Shown here: in pieces, positions 56,766-64,000 of the stretch | Numbering within the stretch: the stretch's first letter is position 1 | Layout: each line of letters opens with the position of its first letter | From: GWE2-40-63 sp041664345 | Lineage (GTDB): Bacteria > Bacteroidota > Bacteroidia > Bacteroidales > SZUA-534 | Reading direction: 5' to 3' | Assembly (NCBI GenBank): GCA_041664345.1 | Contig: JBAYKX010000006.1 | Coordinates: forward strand, 1 to 64,000 | DNA length: 64,000 nucleotides | Made by a program: the position numbers and the translations under genes | The notes under the pieces: model-generated | Database searches by the model: none | What the model saw: only the letters and a program-made list of their open reading frames with translations | Told to the model about the DNA's origin: nothing

Positions 56766-57353
56766 ATGATTTTTACTTTTCTTATTATTGCCAGTACCGT
56801 TTTATTCTCGATGGCGGCTTTCCGTCAACCGCAATTAATGTATAAATACAATTTTAATGCGTACCAAATAGTGCATCGTAGGCAATGGTATCGTATTTTG
56901 ACTCCTGTATTTTTACATGCCAATTGGGAGCATTTAATTTTTAACATGTTGTCCCTATTTTTCTTCGCACCCATTGTTGAATCTCAATTGGGAAGTATTA
57001 TGTTTCTCATAATTTATGTAGGAGCAGCCATAGCTTCCAGCATTCCCGATTTAATAAAACATAAGAATGATTATGCTTACAATGCGTTAGGTGCTTCAGG
57101 TGCCGTATCAGCTATCATTTTTACTTCTATTCTGTTGAATCCAACCAGCAAAATAATGCTGATGCTGATACCAATTCCAATTCCAGCAGTAATATTTGGA
57201 TTGCTTTATCTGGCATATTCTGCTTATATGTCGAAAAGAAATATGGACAACATTGGGCATAATGCTCACTTTTGGGGGGCTATTTTTGGTTTTGTTTTTC
57301 CAATATTATTATACCCTCAATTGTTGCAATCCTTTTTCGATCAGTTGCTTTAA
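56766..57353 (+). CDS. Rhomboid-family intramembrane serine protease
   Basis: 195 residues with six membrane helices. The catalytic Ser is in LGASGAVSA and the His in GHNAHFWGAIFG; the HANWEHLIFNML loop is the family's conserved L1/TM2 segment. Substrates are unknown. Confidence 0.92.
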   Translation: MIFTFLIIASTVLFSMAAFRQPQLMYKYNFNAYQIVHRRQWYRILTPVFLHANWEHLIFNMLSLFFFAPIVESQLGSIMFLIIYVGAAIASSIPDLIKHKNDYAYNALGASGAVSAIIFTSILLNPTSKIMLMLIPIPIPAVIFGLLYLAYSAYMSKRNMDNIGHNAHFWGAIFGFVFPILLYPQLLQSFFDQLL

Positions 57354-57383
57354 TAGTATAAACGCATTACCAATTTTCTTTTA

Positions 57384-57875
57384 ATGAAAAAGGTCATTTT
57401 TTTAGATCGCGATGGGGTAATCAACAATGATACCGGGCATTACTATATATATAAACCAGACGATTTTGTATTAAACCTTGGACTGATTGATGGTTTGCTT
57501 AAGTTGAAATATAATGGGTATGAGTTCGTGATTATCTCCAATCAAGGTGGCATTGCCCGTGGTATTTATAGCAAAGCTGAAGTGGAACTGGTGCACCAAA
57601 AATTGATTGGAGAATTTATGCGTTATGACCTTTCGTTATTAGAGATTTATTACTGTCCACACCACAACGAAATTGAAAAATGCCTTTGCCGGAAACCAGA
57701 GTCGTTGATGATTGAAAAAGCCATAGCCCGTTTTGCTGTTGATACCAAAAAATCCTATTTCATTGGCGATAGCGAAAAAGATATGCAAGCGGCAAAAAAT
57801 GCTGGAATCCAAGGAATCTCAATAAAGTCAAATCAAAATATACAAACCATTTTGTCCCAAATTAATAATGACTAA
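57384..57875 (+). CDS. gmhB: D,D-heptose 1,7-bisphosphate phosphatase-like HAD protein
   Basis: 163 residues of the HAD-IIIA family. The nucleophile is in FLDRDGVINND, the Zn-binding loop in YYCPHHN and CLCRKPES, and the last motif in FIGDSEKDM. GmhB dephosphorylates heptose bisphosphate in LPS core synthesis; the close HisB-N phosphatase is the main alternative. It overlaps the aminotransferase gene by eight bases. Confidence 0.85.
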   Translation: MKKVIFLDRDGVINNDTGHYYIYKPDDFVLNLGLIDGLLKLKYNGYEFVIISNQGGIARGIYSKAEVELVHQKLIGEFMRYDLSLLEIYYCPHHNEIEKCLCRKPESLMIEKAIARFAVDTKKSYFIGDSEKDMQAAKNAGIQGISIKSNQNIQTILSQINND

Positions 57876-58740
57876 AGAATCAGGTTTACTGGCATTCAAT
57901 AAAGATTATTTGCAAGCTGCTGATTTTACACTTGATTTATCCAGTCGTGCATTCCGTTATGGTGATGGATTTTTTGAAACCATGCACGCTAATGGATGTC
58001 AGGTGCAGTTTTTAAACGACCATTGGGAGCGGATGCTATATGCTTCGGAAATTTTACATATTAGCTTTCCCGATTATTTTACCTTCGAGTTTCTTAATAA
58101 ACAAATTGCCGGTTTGTTAACCCGGTTGAAATTATTTCAGGCCGTCCGCATCAAGGTTTCTGTTATTCGGAAAGCTGAAGGATACTATATTCCCGATTCC
58201 ATGGAATGTGAAATCCTTATTGAAGCATCGTACCTGGGAAAAGGACCTTATGAAATTATGGATAAGAGCTTGATTCTTGGTGTTTTTGAGGAAGCCCCAA
58301 AACCAAAGGCGGAATATCTGAAGGTAAAAACGATGAATGCGATGCCGTATATTTTAGCAGGAATTTATGCGCGGAAAAATCATTACAACGATGCCTTGTT
58401 AGTGGATGATAGGGGTTTTATTGTTGAGGCCACCTCATCGAATTTATTTGCTGTAGAGGGTAAAAACCTGCTTACTCCATCCTTAGAAATTGGCTGCGTT
58501 CAAGGAATTATGCGAAAGCAACTGATTAAAATTGCGAATCAATTGAATTATAAGGTTGATGAAAATACCTATTTGACTAAAGCGGACTTATTAAAAATGG
58601 ATGAGCTTTTTTTGACGAATGCTGTTTCCGGAATCCGTTCTGTTACGGCATATCAAAACCGAAGGTATTTTAAAAAGAATGCCCAAAAAATGATGGTTGA
58701 ATTAAATCGAGTGGCATTTACTAATTCATCCCCGGATTAG
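57868..58740 (+). CDS. Aminotransferase class IV (aminodeoxychorismate lyase/BCAT-like)
   Basis: 290 residues with the fold-type IV PLP motif: FRYGDGFFETMHANG near the start, the PLP lysine in KVKTMNAMPYILA and VEATSSNLFAVEG. The N-terminal glycine-rich segment fits PabC (aminodeoxychorismate lyase) and also BCAT; the sequence does not decide. It ends the pheT run and overlaps the convergent yqgE tail by 20 bases. Confidence 0.83.
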   Translation: MTKESGLLAFNKDYLQAADFTLDLSSRAFRYGDGFFETMHANGCQVQFLNDHWERMLYASEILHISFPDYFTFEFLNKQIAGLLTRLKLFQAVRIKVSVIRKAEGYYIPDSMECEILIEASYLGKGPYEIMDKSLILGVFEEAPKPKAEYLKVKTMNAMPYILAGIYARKNHYNDALLVDDRGFIVEATSSNLFAVEGKNLLTPSLEIGCVQGIMRKQLIKIANQLNYKVDENTYLTKADLLKMDELFLTNAVSGIRSVTAYQNRRYFKKNAQKMMVELNRVAFTNSSPD

Positions 58741-59311
58741 AAGGCGCATTGGCCCATAATGAATAGGAGTCGCCTAAATCGTTCAACAGATCTTTCCAGG
58801 TGCTGGTATTGGCACTCATAATTTTTTTTGGGGAAATCTCAGAAACTATCCAAAAATTATCCTCAATTTCTTGCTGTAATTGATTGGGAGCCCAACCACT
58901 ATAACCAATATAAAACCTTATTTCATTGGGCTGAATGGTGCGGTTATGTATGTGTTCTTTTAATAAATCAAAATCGCCTCCCCAATAAATGTTTTTAATT
59001 ACGGGGGTACTTTCTGGAAATAAATCGGGGCGGGTATGTAAGTAATGTATGGTATCCGGACTAACCGGTCCACCCATAAAGCAAGCCGCATTAAAAGGCG
59101 GAAAATCAGGAAAAAGTTCATGAATAGGAACATCAATAGGCTTATTTATAATATATATTAAGGTTCCATCTTTTTCGTTGTGTTCAGTTATTAATACTAC
59201 CGATCGGCCAAAATAGGAATCGGGGGAGAATGGTTCTGAAATCAGGCATTTGCCTTTTCCAACCTTAGCCATATAGTGGTTAATATTGAATAAATTGATT
59301 TCCGCTCCCAT
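58721..59311 (-). CDS. YqgE/AlgH (UPF0301) family protein
   Basis: 196 residues with the family segments GKCLISEPFSPDSYFGRS, CFMGGPVSPD and RFYIGYSGWAPNQLQ. A conserved cytosolic protein of uncertain function, linked in some bacteria to transcription control. Its 3' end runs into the aminotransferase gene. Confidence 0.9.
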   Translation of the reverse strand: MGAEINLFNINHYMAKVGKGKCLISEPFSPDSYFGRSVVLITEHNEKDGTLIYIINKPIDVPIHELFPDFPPFNAACFMGGPVSPDTIHYLHTRPDLFPESTPVIKNIYWGGDFDLLKEHIHNRTIQPNEIRFYIGYSGWAPNQLQQEIEDNFWIVSEISPKKIMSANTSTWKDLLNDLGDSYSLWANAPSNPGMN

Positions 59312-59741
59312 CGTTATTGTTATTGGTAATTAGGTAAATTTAGAAATTATTTTCAAAAACTGGTACATTTTGGGTATAAAATTCAGGTAAATCGCTTTTA
59401 AATAATCCCGATAGGGATTGAATATTAATAGCTCCGGGTTTTAACCCGGAGATTATGAATTTCGGATAATAAATCGGCGCAAGCACAACTGCTAAATTGA
59501 AATTGTATAGAATATATGCGCCGAAAACAGGAATCCATCATTGGAAATCTTAAAAGCGATTTCCCTGATATAAAATTAGGCTTGGTATTACAAAGAATCC
59601 CATTTACAAAAATCACCAGAGAGATACAGAGAGTACAGAAAGGCACAGAGAAAAAACACTGTGAACCTTCATGATGTTTGTGCCTCCGCGGTGAAATATA
59701 GAATGCCCAAGGAATAAATACTAACTCACATTCTAGTAATT
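59312..59741. other. Spacer with hairpins and a dispersed direct-repeat phrase
   Basis: Holds AATCCCGATAGGGATT (59404-59419), CTCCGGGTTTTAACCCGGAG (59432-59451, a perfect 9-base stem) and a stretch of the CACAGAG/ACAGAGAG type ending GTGCCTCCGCGGTGAAAT (about 59608-59699). That phrase is a familiar dispersed intergenic repeat in many bacteria. No gene is visible. Confidence 0.55.
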
Positions 59742-60353
59742 CTATGGTGAAACTTGGTGTTTGAATGATAAAATTCGCTTAAACAACCGCATTAAAAAAG
59801 TATCATCAACCGGTGGTTTTCCATAGTTAGAAATCCAAAATATCCATAAAAAAAGAATGGCTGGGTACATAATTACTGGCGAAATTATATCATGAATAAG
59901 GTCGGTATTTGCTGGATTTTGATATTGGCCTAAAGCTATAATCACTGCTCTGATTGTGTTCAAAAGTATCAGCAAAATTATACCTGAAGGAATATACCAA
60001 GCCTTGTGTTTGAATTTTCCGAATTGCAAGGCAATAAATACCACAAAAAAAGCCAATTCCCGAAATCCGAGGCATCCATATTCAAAGATTATTCCCGGAG
60101 TACCGGCTATTTGTAGAAAATTGCCGTTGGTAAAAGTTGAAAACCCAAACAGGTTCAAAATGCTTTCCGTTAGATTCACAGTAAGGTTTGTTAGCAGTGC
60201 ATCCAATCCAAAATCCTGAATTATTAGTTTCTTAAAGTAAGGAAAATCACTAATAAGGGCGGAGAAAAGCCAAGCAAAAAAAAAGGAAATGGCAAAACGT
60301 GCCATTTCCTTTTTAAGTGTAGTTGATATTTGTATATTTTTAAAAATTTTCAA
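59742..60353 (-). CDS. Exosortase family membrane protease/transpeptidase
   Basis: 203 residues with about seven membrane helices. The exosortase triad is complete: Cys94 in EYGCLGFRE, Arg135 in LLNTIRAVI and His154 in TDLIHDIIS. Exosortases cleave a C-terminal sorting tail from exported proteins and may attach them to another molecule. It is 14 bases downstream of the 95-residue tail protein, its likely substrate. The protein is short compared with the 280-residue EPS-associated types and lacks their periplasmic extensions. The numbered Xrt subtype cannot be assigned by eye. Confidence 0.85.
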   Translation of the reverse strand: MKIFKNIQISTTLKKEMARFAISFFFAWLFSALISDFPYFKKLIIQDFGLDALLTNLTVNLTESILNLFGFSTFTNGNFLQIAGTPGIIFEYGCLGFRELAFFVVFIALQFGKFKHKAWYIPSGIILLILLNTIRAVIIALGQYQNPANTDLIHDIISPVIMYPAILFLWIFWISNYGKPPVDDTFLMRLFKRILSFKHQVSP

Positions 60354-60367
60354 TAGCTATATGATTT

Positions 60368-60655
60368 TTATTGCTTTTCATCCCGAACTCTTTTAAGCAG
60401 ATAAACGGTACCCCCAATTAATAAAAAAGCCAATCCGCCGGAAATGGGGATAGGATTACCACCGCCTCCATCTCCGGGGTCTGGGGGTGTTAATGCTTTT
60501 CCGTTTTTACTCCAACTGTTATCCTTGGAAAAAGTTTTTTTGTTAAAATTCCCGTTTTTGTTACTTGGGGGTGGGGGTTGCCCTCCAGCAAAAACAAGGC
60601 TAGGTATAACCGTGAGAAAAAGTAGAAGAATATATATTGTTACTTTTTTAATCAT
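60368..60655 (-). CDS. Small secreted protein with a C-terminal exosortase-type sorting tail
   Basis: 95 residues in four parts: signal peptide (residues 1-23, ending LVFA), Pro/Gly/Asn-rich mature region (GGQPPPPSNKNG...), a Gly-rich motif with NPIPISGG (67-74) and a hydrophobic helix (75-87) followed by KRVRDEK. Motif, helix, then basic cluster is the pattern of PEP-CTERM-like sorting tails. It fits the Bacteroidota PID-CTERM type as I recall it, with Ser where Asp is usual. It lies directly upstream of the exosortase gene. The mature peptide is too short for an enzyme, suggesting a structural or signal role. Confidence 0.75.
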   Translation of the reverse strand: MIKKVTIYILLLFLTVIPSLVFAGGQPPPPSNKNGNFNKKTFSKDNSWSKNGKALTPPDPGDGGGGNPIPISGGLAFLLIGGTVYLLKRVRDEKQ

Positions 60656-60700
60656 TTGGGTATTATCCTCAATAAGTTTGCAAAGATGATAAAAAACACA

Positions 60701-63700
60701 TTATTCCACAACTACTTTTTGAGTAGTAATGGAGTTGTTACTGATAATTCTAATAATATAAGTACCTGAAAGATTTATGGTAAATTCTTGCAGGTTCGAA
60801 TACTCCGTAAGTTTTGCTAGTATTAGGCGGCCCATAATATCAAACACTTGTATTTCTCCCTTGTTTTGTTCAAACAATGTCGATTTTATGAACGTCGTTT
60901 TATTGGAGGTGTATATAAAAATATCAGGGGATGAAAGTAGGTTCTCTTTATAGCCAACGGCTGTTTTAGTTAAGTGTAATTCAAAACGTGTATCGGTAGT
61001 TTCGCCTATAAAAAAATCATAACTATTAGTTTTTAAATCGTAATAGAGGTTCTGCTGTTTGTCGAATAAATAAACAAATACTTCCGAAGGAATTTGAGTA
61101 ATCTCGCTCAATTTAAAAGTTACTAAACCGGTTTTGCCAGGAGTTATGCCTAAAGGAAAAATCAATATTTCATTATCGTTCAATTCTTGCAATTTGTTCT
61201 GTGAATAGGTGTTGATTGAATATTTCGATTGGTTGGCATTGAAATAGATGTCAGAAATATCCTCGTTAGTAGCTATCAATTTTAATGCGTCGTAAGCAGC
61301 ATCAAATCCGTCGGTAGCATCGGAATAAAATAGTAAAACCGCATCACTTTTATACTCTTCATTCGAAACCTCAATCCGTATAAGCTGTTTTTCAATAGTT
61401 CCGTTTTTCCTGTAATTTTCGGTGTTTGCTACACGTACTGCATTAGTCATTGCTAAAGACCCATTGTCGGAGGCATGTACAAAAAAGCCCTGAGCCGAAA
61501 CAATATATTGGGTTCCACCGTTTGTTCCCGTACTTGAACTTGAATTAAACGATGAGTAACTACCTCCGCTGGCATTATAGTAATAGGCAGTAGCATCTAC
61601 GTTGTTGAGTGTCCAACCTGAGGCTGCATCCCAATCAATGGTACAAGGATAGGGATTACCCACCAGGTTCCAACCATAACTATCGTCACCAGGAGAACTA
61701 TTGGTAACATTTATACTTTGATTGCCGTTATTGAACCCGCCTGAGAACGAGCGCGTTTGTGAACCACTGCTGTATTTAACTGTAATACCTTGCATTGTGG
61801 CTATTGAGGAGGCTGAAGTTAGGTGATCCCAATTTAGTGTAGCTTCGTTATAAGAGTTGGCAAAGTAACCAGTAAAAGCAGCAATATTGGGTGAATTAGG
61901 ATAGGAGGCAAAATGCCAGTTTGTGGTTGAAGGTATGTAGCGTTCCATCACAGTATTTCCACTTATCGATATGGTGCCAGTACCAGGGATAACCAACATG
62001 CCACTTGAGCCGGCATCGGCAGGTGTTTGCAACAAGAAATCGTTCGCTACTGATAAGATTCCGCCATCTGAAATTGTCAAAGAAGCACCCGCATTAATGG
62101 TTACATAATCAGCATTTTCCGAGGAAGTTATATCAGGCATATAGGTAGCTGAAGATGGAATAACAACTGAATACGATGAAGTTGGAACCGCCAATGTACT
62201 CCAGTTGGCCGCTGTTCCCCAATCGGTTTCATTCCCAGTATCGCCACCTATCCAATTGGCTGTTCCTAAAGTAGCAGCAGAATTTGGATTATTGTCGTTA
62301 TCGGATGTATTAAATAAGGTACTTGCACCGGTGTTGTTATAATTAAAAACATGGAAATAGTAGGTGGTTGATGTACTTAACCCGGTTACTGTTACTGTAG
62401 TGCCCGGACCATTAAATAGGACTTGTTCTCCACCAGCATATACTGTATTTGTCGATGGACTGGTTCCATCGTAACTTGTGGCAAACGAATTGGATGTATT
62501 AATTACACAAATCCGGTTTTCACCATCACCATTCGACCAGGTAATATCCATTGAACTGGTTGTTATGTTTGAAATAACAATTAAACTATCTTGATTGATT
62601 GGGGCCAGTTTTAAAGTACTTGTATCGTTGGGATTGTTGGTGCCTGTTGTTGTTAAATACACCTCGGAGCCAGGGGCATTGTTGTACTCAAATATTTGGG
62701 CAAAATAGGCTGTGTTGGCCGACAACCCAGTAACGTTCACACTGTTGCTATTTCCGTTATAAACAATATAATATTGCGAGCTTCCCAATTGATTCCCGGT
62801 AGGAAACACGGTGTTGGCTCCATAGGTTGTATTGTCTGAAGGATTGGTTATGACACCAGAACCTGCTTTTAAAGCAACTATCCGGTTAGTACCGTTGCCA
62901 CTGGTCCAGTTTATGGTGAACGATGTAGTGTTGATGCTTGAAAAAGTGATATTTGAAGCCTGTATAGTTGGAGCGCCTGCCACACCGGTTAGCTGTGAGC
63001 TGGGATTGCCAGTTGCAGTAGCAGTATTATAATTAATTACCCCGGTGTTATTGTATTCAAAAACCTGAAAATGATAGGTAACGCCACCCGTTAATCCACG
63101 CACAACAAATGAATTCGAAGTTCCGGCATAAACCACATAGTTTCCTGGGGTAATGGCAGTTCCACTTCCAAATATTGCATTGGCGGTATAAGTAATTTCA
63201 TCGGAAGGTATGGCTGTTACAGCACTTCCACTACAAGCCACTACTATTCTTCCAGTCCCATCTCCATTCGTCCAGCTAAGTTGAATGGTATCAGCGCCTA
63301 CGTTCGGAAATGTTATATTTGATGCTTGGGTAGTAGGTTCTTGATCCAAAGTAAAAGAACTGTTTGGATTTCCTGTAGCAGTAGTTGTTAGGTAATCAGT
63401 GCTGGTGCCGTTATTGTTGAATTCAAAAGCCCTAAAATGATATTCATTGTTTAAGGTAAGACCAGAAATTGCAGCCGATGTCCCTATTCCTTTATAAACC
63501 ACAAAATTTCCGGTTCCAATTTCAGTTCCACTTCCAAAAACAGAACTCGCAACCTGTCCATACGTACCATCTGCTGGAAATTGATCAACTGCGGCTCCTT
63601 GGTGTGCCAATATTATTACGCTATCGTTGTTAACGGCATCACCTCTGGTCCAGTTTACGGTGTAGGAGGTGCTGGTCAATGCTGAAAAAGTAATTCCTTG

Positions 63701-64000
63701 AGCTTGCAAGGTTGGTTCCGCTTTAACAGTGGTAGTATCTGATGATGAACCCAATGAAGTTAAGTAATTGCACGAAGTAAGGGTTCCATTGTATTCATAA
63801 GCCCTAAAATAATAAACTGTATTCGGATTTAAACCAGTAACGGTGACCCCGGCTCCAGCACCATTGTAAACCACATAATGGGCGGTTCCAATTTCATCAC
63901 CGGAAGCAAATACTGAATTGTCAGTATAACCTGTTCCATCAATAGGGTGGGATACAATATCAGTCCCCGCATGGGCAACAACAATGCGATTAGTTCCATC
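60701..64000 (-). CDS. Large type IX secreted protein with FnIII-like repeats (5' end beyond window)
   Basis: The frame is open from the right edge to TAA near 60701, so at least 1,099 residues are present and the N-terminus is missing. At least four FnIII-like repeats of about 125 residues are visible, each with an NWTxGDG-like strand (Trp codons near 63650, 63272 and 62905) and YHFxVFEYNNTG. A beta-rich GGDTGNETDWGTAANWS region follows, then NWHFASYPNSPNIAAF. The last 75 residues are a type IX secretion C-terminal domain (DIFIYTSNKTTFIK, IQVFDIMGR, YIIRIISNNSITTQ, KVVVE). It heads the apparent operon with the sorting-tail protein and the exosortase, 45 bases apart. Confidence 0.88.
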   Translation of the reverse strand, partial: DGTNRIVVAHAGTDIVSHPIDGTGYTDNSVFASGDEIGTAHYVVYNGAGAGVTVTGLNPNTVYYFRAYEYNGTLTSCNYLTSLGSSSDTTTVKAEPTLQAQGITFSALTSTSYTVNWTRGDAVNNDSVIILAHQGAAVDQFPADGTYGQVASSVFGSGTEIGTGNFVVYKGIGTSAAISGLTLNNEYHFRAFEFNNNGTSTDYLTTTATGNPNSSFTLDQEPTTQASNITFPNVGADTIQLSWTNGDGTGRIVVACSGSAVTAIPSDEITYTANAIFGSGTAITPGNYVVYAGTSNSFVVRGLTGGVTYHFQVFEYNNTGVINYNTATATGNPSSQLTGVAGAPTIQASNITFSSINTTSFTINWTSGNGTNRIVALKAGSGVITNPSDNTTYGANTVFPTGNQLGSSQYYIVYNGNSNSVNVTGLSANTAYFAQIFEYNNAPGSEVYLTTTGTNNPNDTSTLKLAPINQDSLIVISNITTSSMDITWSNGDGENRICVINTSNSFATSYDGTSPSTNTVYAGGEQVLFNGPGTTVTVTGLSTSTTYYFHVFNYNNTGASTLFNTSDNDNNPNSAATLGTANWIGGDTGNETDWGTAANWSTLAVPTSSYSVVIPSSATYMPDITSSENADYVTINAGASLTISDGGILSVANDFLLQTPADAGSSGMLVIPGTGTISISGNTVMERYIPSTTNWHFASYPNSPNIAAFTGYFANSYNEATLNWDHLTSASSIATMQGITVKYSSGSQTRSFSGGFNNGNQSINVTNSSPGDDSYGWNLVGNPYPCTIDWDAASGWTLNNVDATAYYYNASGGSYSSFNSSSSTGTNGGTQYIVSAQGFFVHASDNGSLAMTNAVRVANTENYRKNGTIEKQLIRIEVSNEEYKSDAVLLFYSDATDGFDAAYDALKLIATNEDISDIYFNANQSKYSINTYSQNKLQELNDNEILIFPLGITPGKTGLVTFKLSEITQIPSEVFVYLFDKQQNLYYDLKTNSYDFFIGETTDTRFELHLTKTAVGYKENLLSSPDIFIYTSNKTTFIKSTLFEQNKGEIQVFDIMGRLILAKLTEYSNLQEFTINLSGTYIIRIISNNSITTQKVVVE

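Noticed and set aside
1..64000. tRNA or rRNA genes
   Set aside because: No cloverleaf arms or T-loop words seen in the spacers by eye; a scan with a dedicated tool could still find one.

Overview
The window is an AT-rich stretch of a Bacteroidota chromosome, most likely from an anaerobic or facultative member of Bacteroidia (order not resolvable). The evidence is lineage gene neighbourhoods (tgt-lptG; prs-rplY-pth; nadK-barrel proteins-uppS-bamA-ompH-ompH-murI; divergent dnaB and ispE), TAnnTTTG-type promoter cores with few Shine-Dalgarno sites, a type IX secretion C-terminal domain, a fused KorA/KorB oxidoreductase and a ComEC protein without the metallo-beta-lactamase tail. No rRNA, tRNA or CRISPR array was seen. 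Most of the window is core genome: envelope biogenesis, tRNA and translation functions, nucleotide metabolism and central carbon enzymes.

Layout. 1-9 kb: tail of a YoeB-like toxin, a TPR lipoprotein, comEC, trkA, tgt, lptG, and an acyl-CoA carboxyltransferase with its biotin carrier. 9-17 kb: pth, rplY, prs, engB, a DUF2807 protein, a Bro-N protein with divergent promoters, manA, udk, a DnaQ-like exonuclease and an alpha/beta hydrolase. 17-30 kb: an envelope block of CBS protein, a frameshifted POTRA/barrel protein, nadK, five tandem outer-membrane barrel genes, uppS, bamA, two ompH/skp genes (the first frameshifted) and murI. 30-39 kb: gamma-carbonic anhydrase, korA (frameshifted) and korB, a secreted protein, rhuM and dnaB (each with one in-frame TAA), ispE. 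39-49 kb: a duplicated-start, frameshifted lipoprotein, a MITE-like element, an 821-residue CAP/OmpA-like protein, hslR, and a MacA-MacB-TolC type set whose tolC is frameshifted. 49-59 kb: SpoIID-like, lpxB, surE, pheT, macro domain, SiaC-like, rhomboid, gmhB-like, an aminotransferase class IV protein and yqgE. 59.7-64 kb: an apparent operon of a large type IX secreted protein, a 95-residue protein with a C-terminal sorting-type tail, and an exosortase with an intact Cys-Arg-His triad.

Two things stand out. First, the exosortase operon joins two C-terminal sorting systems, type IX secretion and an exosortase with a dedicated-looking small substrate. Second, seven genes have interrupted reading frames. 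Most interruptions are single-base losses in short homopolymers, and dnaB and korA are among the genes hit. That pattern suggests indel errors in the assembly or very recent decay, and it must be resolved before any of these genes is called a pseudogene. The intergenic spaces hold several families of short palindromic repeats.
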